From Chloroflexota bacterium (lineage in GTDB: Bacteria > Chloroflexota > Dehalococcoidia > SZUA-161), in NCBI GenBank assembly GCA_016865955.1, contig VGNW01000100.1:1-8002 (forward strand): 8,002 nucleotides of DNA. Reading direction: 5' to 3'. Under the pieces are notes generated by a model. The model was given only the letters and a program-made list of their open reading frames with translations. It was not told the DNA's origin and searched no databases. The position numbers and the translations under genes are program-made. Each line of letters begins with the position of its first letter. Positions within the stretch are counted from its first letter, which is position 1. Below are positions 1 through 6,001 of this stretch, piece by piece.

Positions 1-75
1 CGATATACCCCATGCCCTGATAATCTTGTCTCCACTCATCTATTCTACACCTCATATCGCCGCCTTTTCATTCAC

Positions 76-94
76 CCACGGGCAAAGCCCGTGG
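76..94. repeat. Perfect 8-bp hairpin in the upstream non-coding region
   Basis: CCACGGGC (76-83) and GCCCGTGG (87-94) are perfect inverted arms around an AAA loop. A second, very small hairpin (CCC-TTC-GGG, 102-110) follows and runs into TTTTT (111-115). Together they could terminate a gene lying to the left of the window, or belong to a dispersed repeat. Neither can be decided here. Confidence 0.5.
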
Positions 95-146
95 AACTCT
101 GCCCTTCGGGTTTTTAGAAAAGAGGGGATGAACGAGGGGCGCCTGG

Positions 147-168
147 ATTCCTGCTCGGGGGCAGGAAT
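147..168. repeat. Inverted repeat resembling dRS3-type dispersed repeats
   Basis: ATTCCTGC (147-154) and GCAGGAAT (161-168) form a perfect 8-bp inverted repeat around TCGGGG. The outer ATTCC...GGAAT pattern recalls the Neisseria dRS3 element (ATTCCC-N8-GGGAAT) and similar small repeats scattered through many genomes. It is not followed by a T-run, so it does not look like a terminator. Membership in a repeat family is inference. Confidence 0.45.
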
Positions 169-187
169 GACACGAGCAGTATTGCAC

Positions 188-216
188 TTGTATCTTAACC
201 GGATTTGGTGTATACT
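188..216 (+). promoter_or_regulatory. Putative sigma70 promoter of the thiamin operon
   Basis: TTGTAT (188-193) is separated by 17 bases from TATACT (211-216). The -10 matches the consensus at five of six positions; the -35 matches only at its first three. The start point predicted near 223 lies about 12 bases before the TPP riboswitch, which is the right place for a riboswitch-led transcript. Confidence 0.55.
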
Positions 217-234
217 TATGTAAAACTGAATACA

Positions 235-328
235 AACCGCAAGGGGTGCTCACAGGCTGAGAATCCCGACTGATTCGGGATAACCCTTGGAACCTGATCT
301 CGGTAATTCGAGCGTAGGAAGCGCGGTT
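235..328 (+). ncRNA. TPP riboswitch (THI element)
   Basis: The conserved THI core is readable: GGGGTGC (243-249), GGCTGAGA (255-262), then ACCCTTGGAACCTGATCT (283-300) and AGCGTAGGAA (311-320). P1 closes as AACCGC (235-240) with GCGGTT (323-328). The variable P3 arm is ATCCCGA (263-269) with TCGGGAT (275-281). The arm usually written CTGG/CCAG is here CTCG (299-302) with CGAG (309-312), a paired change that keeps the stem. The RNA binds thiamin pyrophosphate. Its position just before thiC, followed by a terminator, indicates repression when TPP is plentiful. Confidence 0.96.
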
Positions 329-346
329 CTCGACCAGGAGCTACCG
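324..346 (+). promoter_or_regulatory. Predicted antiterminator of the TPP riboswitch
   Basis: CGGT (324-327) can pair with ACCG (343-346), and CTC (329-331) with GAG (338-340). This hairpin uses the 3' strand of P1 and most of the 5' arm of the terminator. It therefore excludes both the ligand-bound aptamer and the terminator, as expected for the TPP-free ON state. The pairing is read by eye and no energy was calculated. Confidence 0.55.
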
Positions 347-376
347 TTGATTTAGGGTTCCTGGTCTTTTGTTTTT
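332..376 (+). terminator. Riboswitch-controlled intrinsic terminator before thiC
   Basis: GACCAGGA (332-339) pairs perfectly with TCCTGGTC (359-366). ACC (343-345) can add pairs with GGT (356-358) across a small bulge. The stem runs directly into TTTTGTTTTT (367-376), the hallmark of an intrinsic terminator. Placed between the aptamer and the thiC ribosome binding site, it points to transcriptional attenuation as the control mode. Confidence 0.88.
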
Positions 377-377
377 C

Positions 378-386
378 GGGGAGGGG
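378..386 (+). promoter_or_regulatory. thiC ribosome binding site
   Basis: GGGGAGGGG lies just after the terminator T-run. Its GGAGG core (380-384) is 8 bases before ATG 393 but only 2 before ATG 387, which favours 393 as the start. Confidence 0.7.
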
Positions 387-392
387 ATGAAA

Positions 393-1688
393 ATGACACA
401 GTTGGAGCTGGCACAAAAAGGGACTATATCGTCCGCTATGAAGGCTGTTGCCCGGAAGGAGACCATTGAGCCGGAGTCGGTGCGTCATGGCGTTGCCGAA
501 GGGCTGATTGTCATACCGGTGAACATCAATCACCGCGGAGTCGAGCCGTGCGGCATCGGCAAGGGGCTGCGTACCAAGGTCAACGCCAACTTCGGCACAT
601 CGCCGGATTTTGCCGACATAGACACCGAACTGGCGAAGCTGAGAGCAGCGGTCGATGCTCAGACGGACACCGTAATGGACCTGAGCACCGGCGGCGACAT
701 ATCCGCCATACGCCGCGCCATCATCGCTGCGACATCTCTTCCCATAGGCACAGTTCCCATCTATCAGGCAGGGATCGAAGCCATCGACAGATGGGGCTCT
801 ATAGTCGCCATGCCTGTTGAACATCTCTTCGCTGCAATACAGGAGCAGGCAGAGGACGGGGTCGATTTCATGACTGTGCACTGCGGCATCACACAGAAGG
901 CGGTAGACCGCTTGAGGAAGGCAAAGAGGACAACGGACGTTGTCTCCCGCGGCGGCGCTTTTACCATCGGCTGGATGCTGCACAACGACAAGGAAAATCC
1001 ACTTTACGAGCACTTCGACCGTCTGCTTGAGATTGCTCGGAAGTACGATGTTACACTCAGTCTGGGCGATGGTCTGCGACCCGGCAGCCTGGCAGACGCC
1101 TCAGACCGCGCCCAGATAGAGGAACTGCTCACTATCGGCGAACTCGTGGAGCGCAGCAGAACCGCCGGAGTACAGGTGATGGTGGAAGGGCCGGGTCACA
1201 TGCCTCTCGACCAGATAGCAGCCAACGTGCAACTGGAGAAGCTGGTGTGCAAGGGAGCGCCTTTCTATGTGCTCGGACCTCTGGTGACCGACATCGCCGC
1301 AGGATACGACCATATTACCGCTGCCATCGGCGGGGCTATAGCAGCAGCGGCAGGCGCAGACTTCCTGTGCTATGTTACGCCATCGGAACATCTATCGTTG
1401 CCCGACCCCGACGATGTAAGGGAAGGCGTTATCGGCGCTCGCATCGCCGCCCATGCCGGAGACATCATAAAGGGCGTTAAAGGCGCGCTGAACTGGGATA
1501 GAGAGATGTCACAAGCCCGCAAGAGCCTTGACTGGGAAAAGCAGATCAAGCTGTCCATAGACCCACCGCGAGCCAGAAAAGCCCACGAACAGCGAGGCAC
1601 AACGAGTGCCGGCTGCAGCATGTGCGGCAAATACTGCGCCATGGAGCTGGTCGCCAAATACCTGGGCACCAGCACAGTGCGCTGCTAA
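393..1688 (+). CDS. thiC: Phosphomethylpyrimidine synthase ThiC (HMP-P synthase)
   Basis: ThiC is a radical-SAM enzyme that rearranges aminoimidazole ribotide (AIR) into hydroxymethylpyrimidine phosphate, the pyrimidine half of thiamin. The 431-aa product shows family motifs in order: VNANFGTS (63-70), SLGDGLRPGS (223-232), VEGPGHMP (264-271), CYVTPSEHL (326-334) and a C-terminal cysteine cluster C408, C411, C415 for the [4Fe-4S] centre. The cluster spacing is CX2CX3C, one residue tighter than the CX2CX4C usually quoted for the long bacterial form; I believe the short form often has this. At 431 aa it is the short type, lacking the N-terminal extension of E. coli-like ThiC. ATG 393 is chosen from ribosome binding site spacing; ATG 387 would add two residues. 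It is first in the operon, under the TPP riboswitch, with thi4 59 bases downstream. Confidence 0.97.
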   Translation: MTQLELAQKGTISSAMKAVARKETIEPESVRHGVAEGLIVIPVNINHRGVEPCGIGKGLRTKVNANFGTSPDFADIDTELAKLRAAVDAQTDTVMDLSTGGDISAIRRAIIAATSLPIGTVPIYQAGIEAIDRWGSIVAMPVEHLFAAIQEQAEDGVDFMTVHCGITQKAVDRLRKAKRTTDVVSRGGAFTIGWMLHNDKENPLYEHFDRLLEIARKYDVTLSLGDGLRPGSLADASDRAQIEELLTIGELVERSRTAGVQVMVEGPGHMPLDQIAANVQLEKLVCKGAPFYVLGPLVTDIAAGYDHITAAIGGAIAAAAGADFLCYVTPSEHLSLPDPDDVREGVIGARIAAHAGDIIKGVKGALNWDREMSQARKSLDWEKQIKLSIDPPRARKAHEQRGTTSAGCSMCGKYCAMELVAKYLGTSTVRC

Positions 1689-1691
1689 TAG

Positions 1692-1726
1692 AAATTACAA
1701 ATTCCAAGAACCAAATCCCAAATAAC
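1692..1726. repeat. Five imperfect 7-bp tandem units between thiC and thi4
   Basis: The gap reads as five consecutive heptamers: AAATTAC, AAATTCC, AAGAACC, AAATCCC and AAATAAC, with consensus AAATTCC. It fills nearly all of the space between the thiC stop and the thi4 ribosome binding site. Similar A-rich, CC-punctuated strings occur as scattered intergenic repeats in some environmental genomes, from memory. No function is evident. Confidence 0.6.
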
Positions 1727-1737
1727 TGTTGAAAGGT

Positions 1738-1742
1738 GGAGG
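1738..1742 (+). promoter_or_regulatory. thi4 ribosome binding site
   Basis: GGAGG sits 5 bases before GTG 1748. The other in-frame GTG (1736) overlaps this site and has no good upstream signal, so 1748 is preferred. Confidence 0.65.
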
Positions 1743-1747
1743 AATCT

Positions 1748-2533
1748 GTGAAAATAGACGAAATAACCATATCCAGAGCAATAATAGAGAGCTTCACCAG
1801 AGAGTTCCTCGATAATCTGGAGGTGGACGCGGCAATCGCGGGGGCGGGACCGTCCGGTATGACCGCCGCCTATTATCTGGCTAAACAAGGAGTCAAAACG
1901 GTAATATTCGAAAAGAATCTAAGGGTCGGCGGAGGCATGCCGGGCGGCGGCATGATGTTCAACCGCATCGTGGTTCAGGAAGAAGGCAAAAGAATACTGG
2001 ACGAGTTCGAAGTCCGCACCACCAAATACCAAAAGGGCTACTATGTTGCCGACTCTCTGGAGACCGTCGCCACAATTTGCTCCAGAACGATAAAGGCGGG
2101 CGTGAAGATTTTCAACCTGATAAGTGTCGAAGATGTTATGATTGACGAGTCTGACAGGATAAACGGCCTGGTGCTGAACTGGACTGCGACCTCGATGGCA
2201 AAGCTGCACGTAGACCCCCTGTCTATAAGGTCAAAAGTAGTTATAGACGCTACAGGACATGATGCTGAAATCTGCCGCATCGTAGTTAAGAAGCTCGGGC
2301 CAAAGCTGAGGACAAAGACAGGCGAGGTGATAGGCGAGAAATCCATGCTGGCTGACGCCGGCGAAAAAGCGCTGGTAAAAAATACGAAAGAAGCCTATCC
2401 CGGACTGGTAGTCACCGGCATGGCAGCCAACGCTGTCTTCGGCTCCCCGAGGATGGGCGCCATTTTCGGCGGTATGTTCCTCTCCGGCAAAAAAGCCGCC
2501 GAGGTGAGCCTGGGATTGCTCAAGAAAGCCTGA
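1748..2533 (+). CDS. thi4: Thi4-type thiazole synthase (ADP-thiazole forming, His-type)
   Basis: Thi4 converts NAD and glycine plus sulfur into an ADP-linked carboxythiazole, releasing nicotinamide. The 261-aa protein has a dinucleotide-binding GAGPSG near residues 32-37, then the glycine-rich GGGMPGGGMM segment (61-70), DATGHD (167-172) and a C-terminal GSPRMGAIFGGM stretch, all typical of the family. Yeast and plant Thi4 give up sulfur from a cysteine in an SCMDP-like motif and become inactive. Here the matching motif is LHVDP with His154 (codon 2207-2209), as in archaeal Thi4 enzymes that use free sulfide with Fe(II) and turn over many times. This suggests a sulfide-containing, anoxic setting. 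Start is GTG 1748. No thiG, thiS or thiH is visible in the window. Confidence 0.94.
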   Translation: MKIDEITISRAIIESFTREFLDNLEVDAAIAGAGPSGMTAAYYLAKQGVKTVIFEKNLRVGGGMPGGGMMFNRIVVQEEGKRILDEFEVRTTKYQKGYYVADSLETVATICSRTIKAGVKIFNLISVEDVMIDESDRINGLVLNWTATSMAKLHVDPLSIRSKVVIDATGHDAEICRIVVKKLGPKLRTKTGEVIGEKSMLADAGEKALVKNTKEAYPGLVVTGMAANAVFGSPRMGAIFGGMFLSGKKAAEVSLGLLKKA

Positions 2534-2558
2534 GTCTCACCTGTAACTGTAAAAATGT

Positions 2559-3788
2559 ATGAAAGCTGAAATCATCTCAACGGGCACTGAGTTACTGCTG
2601 GGGCAGATAACCGATACCAACTCGCCCTATCTCGCCTCAGAACTGCCCCTCTTGGGCATCGACCTCTACTGGATTACCCATGTGGGAGACAACCAGAAAC
2701 GCATCGTCGAAGTACTGCAGCGAGCCTGGGGACGCTCCGACATCATTATAGTTACAGGAGGCTTAGGCCCCACCGAGGGCGACATCACCCGCGAATCTAT
2801 CGCCGACATGCTCGGCGAGAAGATGAAAGTCGACCCTGAGCTCGTCGAAAATCTAAGGAGCCTCTTCCGCAAACTCGGCATAGAGATGCCGCAGCGCAAT
2901 ATCAAGCAGGCAAACCTCATCCCGTCTGCCTGTGCTATCCCCAACACTCAGGGAACTGCCCCAGGCTGGTGGGTGGAACGCGAGGGAAAGATAATCATTG
3001 CTCTTCCAGGTCCCCCCCGGGAATTGCAGCGCATGTGGGAAAAAGAGGTCAAGCCCAAACTCAGCCGCAAACTGAGCGGCGAGGTGATTATTTCACGCAT
3101 AATAAAGACCGCAGGCATACCCGAAGCAAAGGTCGATGAGATGGTAAGCCCGCTCTGCTCCTCGACCAATCCCACGCTCGCACTTTATGCCAAATTTGAC
3201 GGCATCCATCTCCGCCTCACTGCCAAAGCCGCTCAAAAAGCAAAAGCAGAGGAAATGATTGCCGCTGCGGAATTAAGGCTGAAGTCAATCCTCGGCGATG
3301 CCATATGGGGATACGATAACGATATCCTCGAAAGCCTGGTCGGCGACATGCTCAGGGAGAAGAAGCTGACCCTGGCTACTATGGAGTCATGCACCGGAGG
3401 TCTTCTGGCAAGCACGATAACAGATGTCCCCGGAAGCTCGGACTATTTCAAGGGCGGGCTGGTGGCTTACACCGCAGAGATGAAGATTGCCTTCGATGTA
3501 GATGCCGCTCTCCTGGCACGTAAGGGCACTATCGACCCCGAGGTGGCAGCAGCGATGGCTAAGACAGCGCGCCTTCGCATGAAGGCTGATATCGGCATCG
3601 GCATAACAGGCATAGCCGGTCCTGACGCAGTAGAGGGGAAACCTGTGGGGACAGTTCACATAGCTATCGATGCCGGGAAAAGGAAAAGCTCGTTCTCTGC
3701 CACTTACCCGCCTCGAAGGGCAGATGTGAAGCGCCGCGCTGTGGTATCCGCCCTGTTCAAGCTGCGGCAGCTCCTGCTCAAAATGTAG
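2559..3788 (+). CDS. cinA: CinA family protein: MoaB-like domain plus NMN amidohydrolase domain
   Basis: The 409-aa product matches the usual full-length CinA. Residues 1 to about 170 form the MoaB/MogA-like domain (COG1058), with STGTELLLGQITDTN (7-21) and VTGGLGPTEGDITRE (65-79). Members of this domain family hydrolyse ADP-ribose. Residues from about 255 form the PncC-type domain, with MESCTGGLLAS (275-285), the AYTAEMK segment (303-309) and GITGIAGPD (348-356). This domain family deamidates nicotinamide mononucleotide in pyridine nucleotide recycling. It follows thi4 by 25 bases with no visible terminator, so it probably shares the thiamin transcript. I see no clear ribosome binding site before ATG 2559, so translation may be weak or coupled. 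It ends 7 bases from the convergent Nudix gene. Whether both domains are active is not shown by sequence alone. Confidence 0.95.
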   Translation: MKAEIISTGTELLLGQITDTNSPYLASELPLLGIDLYWITHVGDNQKRIVEVLQRAWGRSDIIIVTGGLGPTEGDITRESIADMLGEKMKVDPELVENLRSLFRKLGIEMPQRNIKQANLIPSACAIPNTQGTAPGWWVEREGKIIIALPGPPRELQRMWEKEVKPKLSRKLSGEVIISRIIKTAGIPEAKVDEMVSPLCSSTNPTLALYAKFDGIHLRLTAKAAQKAKAEEMIAAAELRLKSILGDAIWGYDNDILESLVGDMLREKKLTLATMESCTGGLLASTITDVPGSSDYFKGGLVAYTAEMKIAFDVDAALLARKGTIDPEVAAAMAKTARLRMKADIGIGITGIAGPDAVEGKPVGTVHIAIDAGKRKSSFSATYPPRRADVKRRAVVSALFKLRQLLLKM

Positions 3789-3795
3789 TCAAGCC

Positions 3796-4371
3796 TCAGA
3801 CAAAAACAAGGTCGATAAGCTGCTTCAACATCCTGGCTGTGATGCCCGTGATTCTGTGACCGCCGTAGAGGTAGTGCCCCCAGGGATAAATCTTGCCGTC
3901 TTCATCCATGGTCTCGGGTACATAAGCCGAAGGAGTCAGCAGCGCTGAAACAGGTGCTTCGATTAGCTTCTCCACCTCCCTGTGATTAACCTTGAACTTA
4001 ACAGGGTAGGGGATAGCGCCCACAAAAGGCGTAATTACAAACCTGCTGGTATAAGTAGCCTGGTCGTCCAGATTTCCCAGAATCTCTACATCCCCGGGAT
4101 TTATACCGATTTCCTCATAGGCTTCCCTGATAGCGGTGGCTTTAAGCTCTCCATCCTGTGTATCGTATGCCCCTCCGGGAAACGAAACTTGCCCCTTGTG
4201 GTACATCACGCCCTGCGCTCTCTTGGTGAGTACGAGGTGATGCCCCCCCTTGTTTTCGTATATGGGAATCAGGACAGCAGATTTTCTATATCCTTCTCTG
4301 AGAAGAACCTGCCTCTGCCTCGAAGACAGGATACCCTTTATCTTCTCCCTCCAGTCAGCTCTCGTAATCAA
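3796..4371 (-). CDS. Nudix hydrolase, probable CoA pyrophosphatase (NudL/YeaB-like)
   Basis: The 191-aa protein carries the Nudix core REAYEEIGI (residues 82-90), which binds the metal used to cut a diphosphate. Upstream is the signature of the CoA-pyrophosphatase subgroup: LTKRAQGVMYHKGQVSFPGG (48-67) fits LLTxRxxxxxxHxGxVxFPGG, although the usual second Arg is Met56. Known members cut CoA into 3',5'-ADP and 4'-phosphopantetheine. It is the last gene of the minus-strand cluster. The start is TTG (4369-4371), whose first three bases overlap the coaE TGA as TTGA, with a good AGGAAGG site (4379-4385) 7 bases upstream; translation is likely coupled to coaE. The exact substrate is inferred from subgroup and neighbourhood. 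Confidence 0.88.
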   Translation of the reverse strand: MITRADWREKIKGILSSRQRQVLLREGYRKSAVLIPIYENKGGHHLVLTKRAQGVMYHKGQVSFPGGAYDTQDGELKATAIREAYEEIGINPGDVEILGNLDDQATYTSRFVITPFVGAIPYPVKFKVNHREVEKLIEAPVSALLTPSAYVPETMDEDGKIYPWGHYLYGGHRITGITARMLKQLIDLVFV

Positions 4372-4988
4372 CTGTGTGCCTTCCTGTCCTTTGCCGACAA
4401 ATTCAGCTTCCGCCAGAGCTCTTTGACTTTCCTCCTCAGCGTTTCCTGGTCAGCGTCGTTCTCAATCACCACATCGGCATGCTTTGCCCTCTGAGATATA
4501 GGAGTCTGCGATTTGATGCGGGCTTTTGCCTGCTCTTCAGTGAACTTCTTCTGCCCGACGAGGCGATTTATCACGGCAGCTTCGGATGAAACGGTAACCC
4601 AGACCTGGTCTACAAGGTCAGTCCACTTGGCTTCGACAAGCAAAGTAGCCTCCAGAACCGCCACAGCAACGCCCTGACGCCGCAGCTCTTCCAGTTTTCG
4701 CTCCACTATCCGGTGCATCAGCGGGTGCATGATGCTGTTGAGCCGTTTCAGCGCTTTGGCATCGCTGAACACGATTCTGGCGAGCTTGCCCCGGTCTATT
4801 TCATCGTTCTTCCCTAGAATATCTTTGCCGAAAGCAGCTATCACCTTGTGCCAGGCTTCGGAGCGAGGCTGGAACGCCTCGTGTCCCACTTTATCGGCAT
4901 CGATGACAACAGCTCCCAGGTCTGAGAGCATCTTTGCCACGGTGCTCTTGCCGCTCGCTATGCCGCCGGTAAGACCGATTACAATCAT
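4368..4988 (-). CDS. coaE: Dephospho-CoA kinase CoaE
   Basis: CoaE phosphorylates the 3'-hydroxyl of dephospho-CoA with ATP, the last step of coenzyme A synthesis in the cytosol. The 206-aa product has the expected length and features: a P-loop in GLTGGIASGKST (residues 5-16), the substrate-binding DADKVGHEAF (30-39), an HPLMHRIVERKL helix in the middle and the lid-like FTEEQAKARIKSQ segment. The reading frame is open upstream to a TTG in the loop of a hairpin, but MIVIGLTGG from ATG 4988 fits the family and has AGGA 5 bases upstream, so I use it. It overlaps the start of the CoA-pyrophosphatase-like gene and lies 87 bases after the four-cysteine protein gene. Confidence 0.95.
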   Translation of the reverse strand: MIVIGLTGGIASGKSTVAKMLSDLGAVVIDADKVGHEAFQPRSEAWHKVIAAFGKDILGKNDEIDRGKLARIVFSDAKALKRLNSIMHPLMHRIVERKLEELRRQGVAVAVLEATLLVEAKWTDLVDQVWVTVSSEAAVINRLVGQKKFTEEQAKARIKSQTPISQRAKHADVVIENDADQETLRRKVKELWRKLNLSAKDRKAHS

Positions 4989-4993
4989 TAGCA

Positions 4994-4997
4994 TCCT
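4994..4997 (-). promoter_or_regulatory. coaE ribosome binding site
   Basis: Minus-strand AGGA lies 5 bases before ATG 4988. The alternative ATG 4994 overlaps this site, so 4988 is the better start. Confidence 0.55.
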
Positions 4998-5000
4998 GCG

Positions 5001-5032
5001 AAGTAGCCCGAGCCGCAAGGCTCGGGCTACTT
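5001..5032. repeat. Perfect 14-bp inverted repeat upstream of coaE
   Basis: AAGTAGCCCGAGCC (5001-5014) and GGCTCGGGCTACTT (5019-5032) are perfect inverted arms with a four-base loop, GCAA on the plus strand (a GNRA-type tetraloop) and TTGC on the minus strand. There is no T-run on either side, so an intrinsic terminator is unlikely. It lies within the minus-strand cluster, just before the coaE ribosome binding site. It may be a dispersed REP-like element, an RNA processing or stability hairpin, or both. Confidence 0.7.
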
Positions 5033-5075
5033 GACTGAACTCCTGTTTATGCGCTCCTATAACACAACGCCGCTT

Positions 5076-5402
5076 TTAACTATCAGAAAGTATGCTGGCG
5101 AAATTACCGTCGAACTCCTTAAGGAAATTATGCATGTCCAGCACATCGTTTATCTCAACCGTAGCAGCCTGGGCAAAGCTGCCGTATTCGGCTTCTGTCA
5201 GGTCGGTAATCCACTTCTCGATATTGGCTTCCCTGACCACAATAGCAACCAAACCCTGGGTCCGGCAATGACCGCAGGAAACATTAAACAGCCAGATATA
5301 TTCCTCATGCCCCAAAATCTCAATGTCTGAAACGCGATAAGTATGACCGCAGCTTTCGCACTTAATCATGGTGAATAGGCGCTTCAGGAATGCTTCACGC
5401 AT
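5076..5402 (-). CDS. Conserved-looking hypothetical protein with a four-cysteine zinc-ribbon-like motif
   Basis: I do not recognise this 108-aa protein. It has two CxxC pairs, Cys15/Cys18 (CESC) and Cys43/Cys46 (CGHC), spaced 24 residues apart. This arrangement suits a zinc ribbon. The C-terminal half is acidic (NIEKWITDLTEAEYG, then EINDVLDMHNFLKEF) and probably helical. No signal peptide or membrane segment is apparent. ATG 5402 is the longest start; its upstream region has only a distant GAGG. ATG 5369, just before KCESC, is possible but has no ribosome binding site. It sits 35 bases after the BFN gene and before coaE on the same strand, so it is likely co-transcribed with them. A nucleic-acid or metal-binding role is only a guess. 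Confidence 0.8.
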   Translation of the reverse strand: MREAFLKRLFTMIKCESCGHTYRVSDIEILGHEEYIWLFNVSCGHCRTQGLVAIVVREANIEKWITDLTEAEYGSFAQAATVEINDVLDMHNFLKEFDGNFASILSDS

Positions 5403-5437
5403 CTGCGGCTGCCCTCATTAATCCAAGTACTACGAAC

Positions 5438-5980
5438 TTATTGAGGTCCCTGCTTGCCTTTGTCGAAGTCCGAAAGGTCGAGGCTTTCTATGAATTCGCG
5501 GAACGCCGACATTCTTTCCAGCTCCTCAGGGGAAACATCTGCAGGGTTTTCTCGAGCCGGAGCCGGTTTGCCTGTCGCCGGGTCGATGATAATTCCCGCC
5601 TTTTCGAGCACAGCCTCTTCAGCAAAGATAGGGACCTTCACTCTCACTGCCAGGGCTATGGCGTCGCTGGGGCGGGAATCTACCTTCAGATTCTTACCGT
5701 TGACCGAAAGTACAATCTTTGCGTAAAAGGTGTCATTGCGCAGGTCGCAGACAACGATTGAATTGACAGTAGCCCCCAGAGTAGAGATAACTGAATTTAA
5801 CAAATCGTGAGTGAGAGGTCGAGGCACTGCCACCTCTTGAAGCTTAACAGCGATAGCATCAGCTTCTGCAGGCCCAATCCATATGGGAAGATAGCGCTCT
5901 GCCGCTTTCTCCTTCAGGATCACCACACGCTGGTAATTCAGCATGCTGACCCTGATGCTTTCAATCGTCATTTCTACCAT
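5438..5980 (-). CDS. Bifunctional nuclease (BFN/DUF151) domain protein
   Basis: The 180-aa protein matches the BFN (DUF151) family throughout: RYLPIWIGPAEADAIA (29-44), the PRPLTHDLL segment (53-61) and DSRPSDAIALAVRVKVPIF (101-119). Family members include Thermotoga TM0160 and plant bifunctional nucleases reported to act on DNA and RNA; the bacterial role is poorly known. A charged, proline-rich tail follows the domain (about 133-180). I see no clear UVR motif in it. ATG 5980 is well supported: GAGG (5987-5990) lies 6 bases upstream and a near-consensus promoter lies at 6002-6030. It is the first gene of the minus-strand cluster. Confidence 0.9.
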   Translation of the reverse strand: MVEMTIESIRVSMLNYQRVVILKEKAAERYLPIWIGPAEADAIAVKLQEVAVPRPLTHDLLNSVISTLGATVNSIVVCDLRNDTFYAKIVLSVNGKNLKVDSRPSDAIALAVRVKVPIFAEEAVLEKAGIIIDPATGKPAPARENPADVSPEELERMSAFREFIESLDLSDFDKGKQGPQ

Positions 5981-6001
5981 GGCAATCCTCGATTAAACTT
6001 A

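Noticed and set aside
26..223. Open frame across the left non-coding block
   Set aside because: The translation resembles no protein I know, crosses both inverted repeats and the thi promoter, and has no ribosome binding site.
369..392. TTG at 369 as the thiC start
   Set aside because: It lies inside the T-run of the riboswitch terminator and before the ribosome binding site. ATG 393 has correct spacing and gives the usual N-terminus.
216..1013. Long minus-strand frame opposite thiC, and similar antisense frames opposite thi4, cinA, coaE and thrS
   Set aside because: They lie opposite genes with clear family motifs and have no recognisable domains of their own.
3781..3800. Bidirectional terminator between cinA and the Nudix gene
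   Set aside because: The gap is 7 bases and no inverted repeat with a T-run is visible on either strand.
3982..4494. Plus-strand frame opposite the Nudix gene and coaE
   Set aside because: Antisense to two well-supported genes, with no motif or ribosome binding site.
4989..5018. TTG at 5018 as the coaE start
   Set aside because: It falls in the loop of the 14-bp hairpin and would add ten residues before the normal CoaE N-terminus. ATG 4988 has a ribosome binding site at good spacing.
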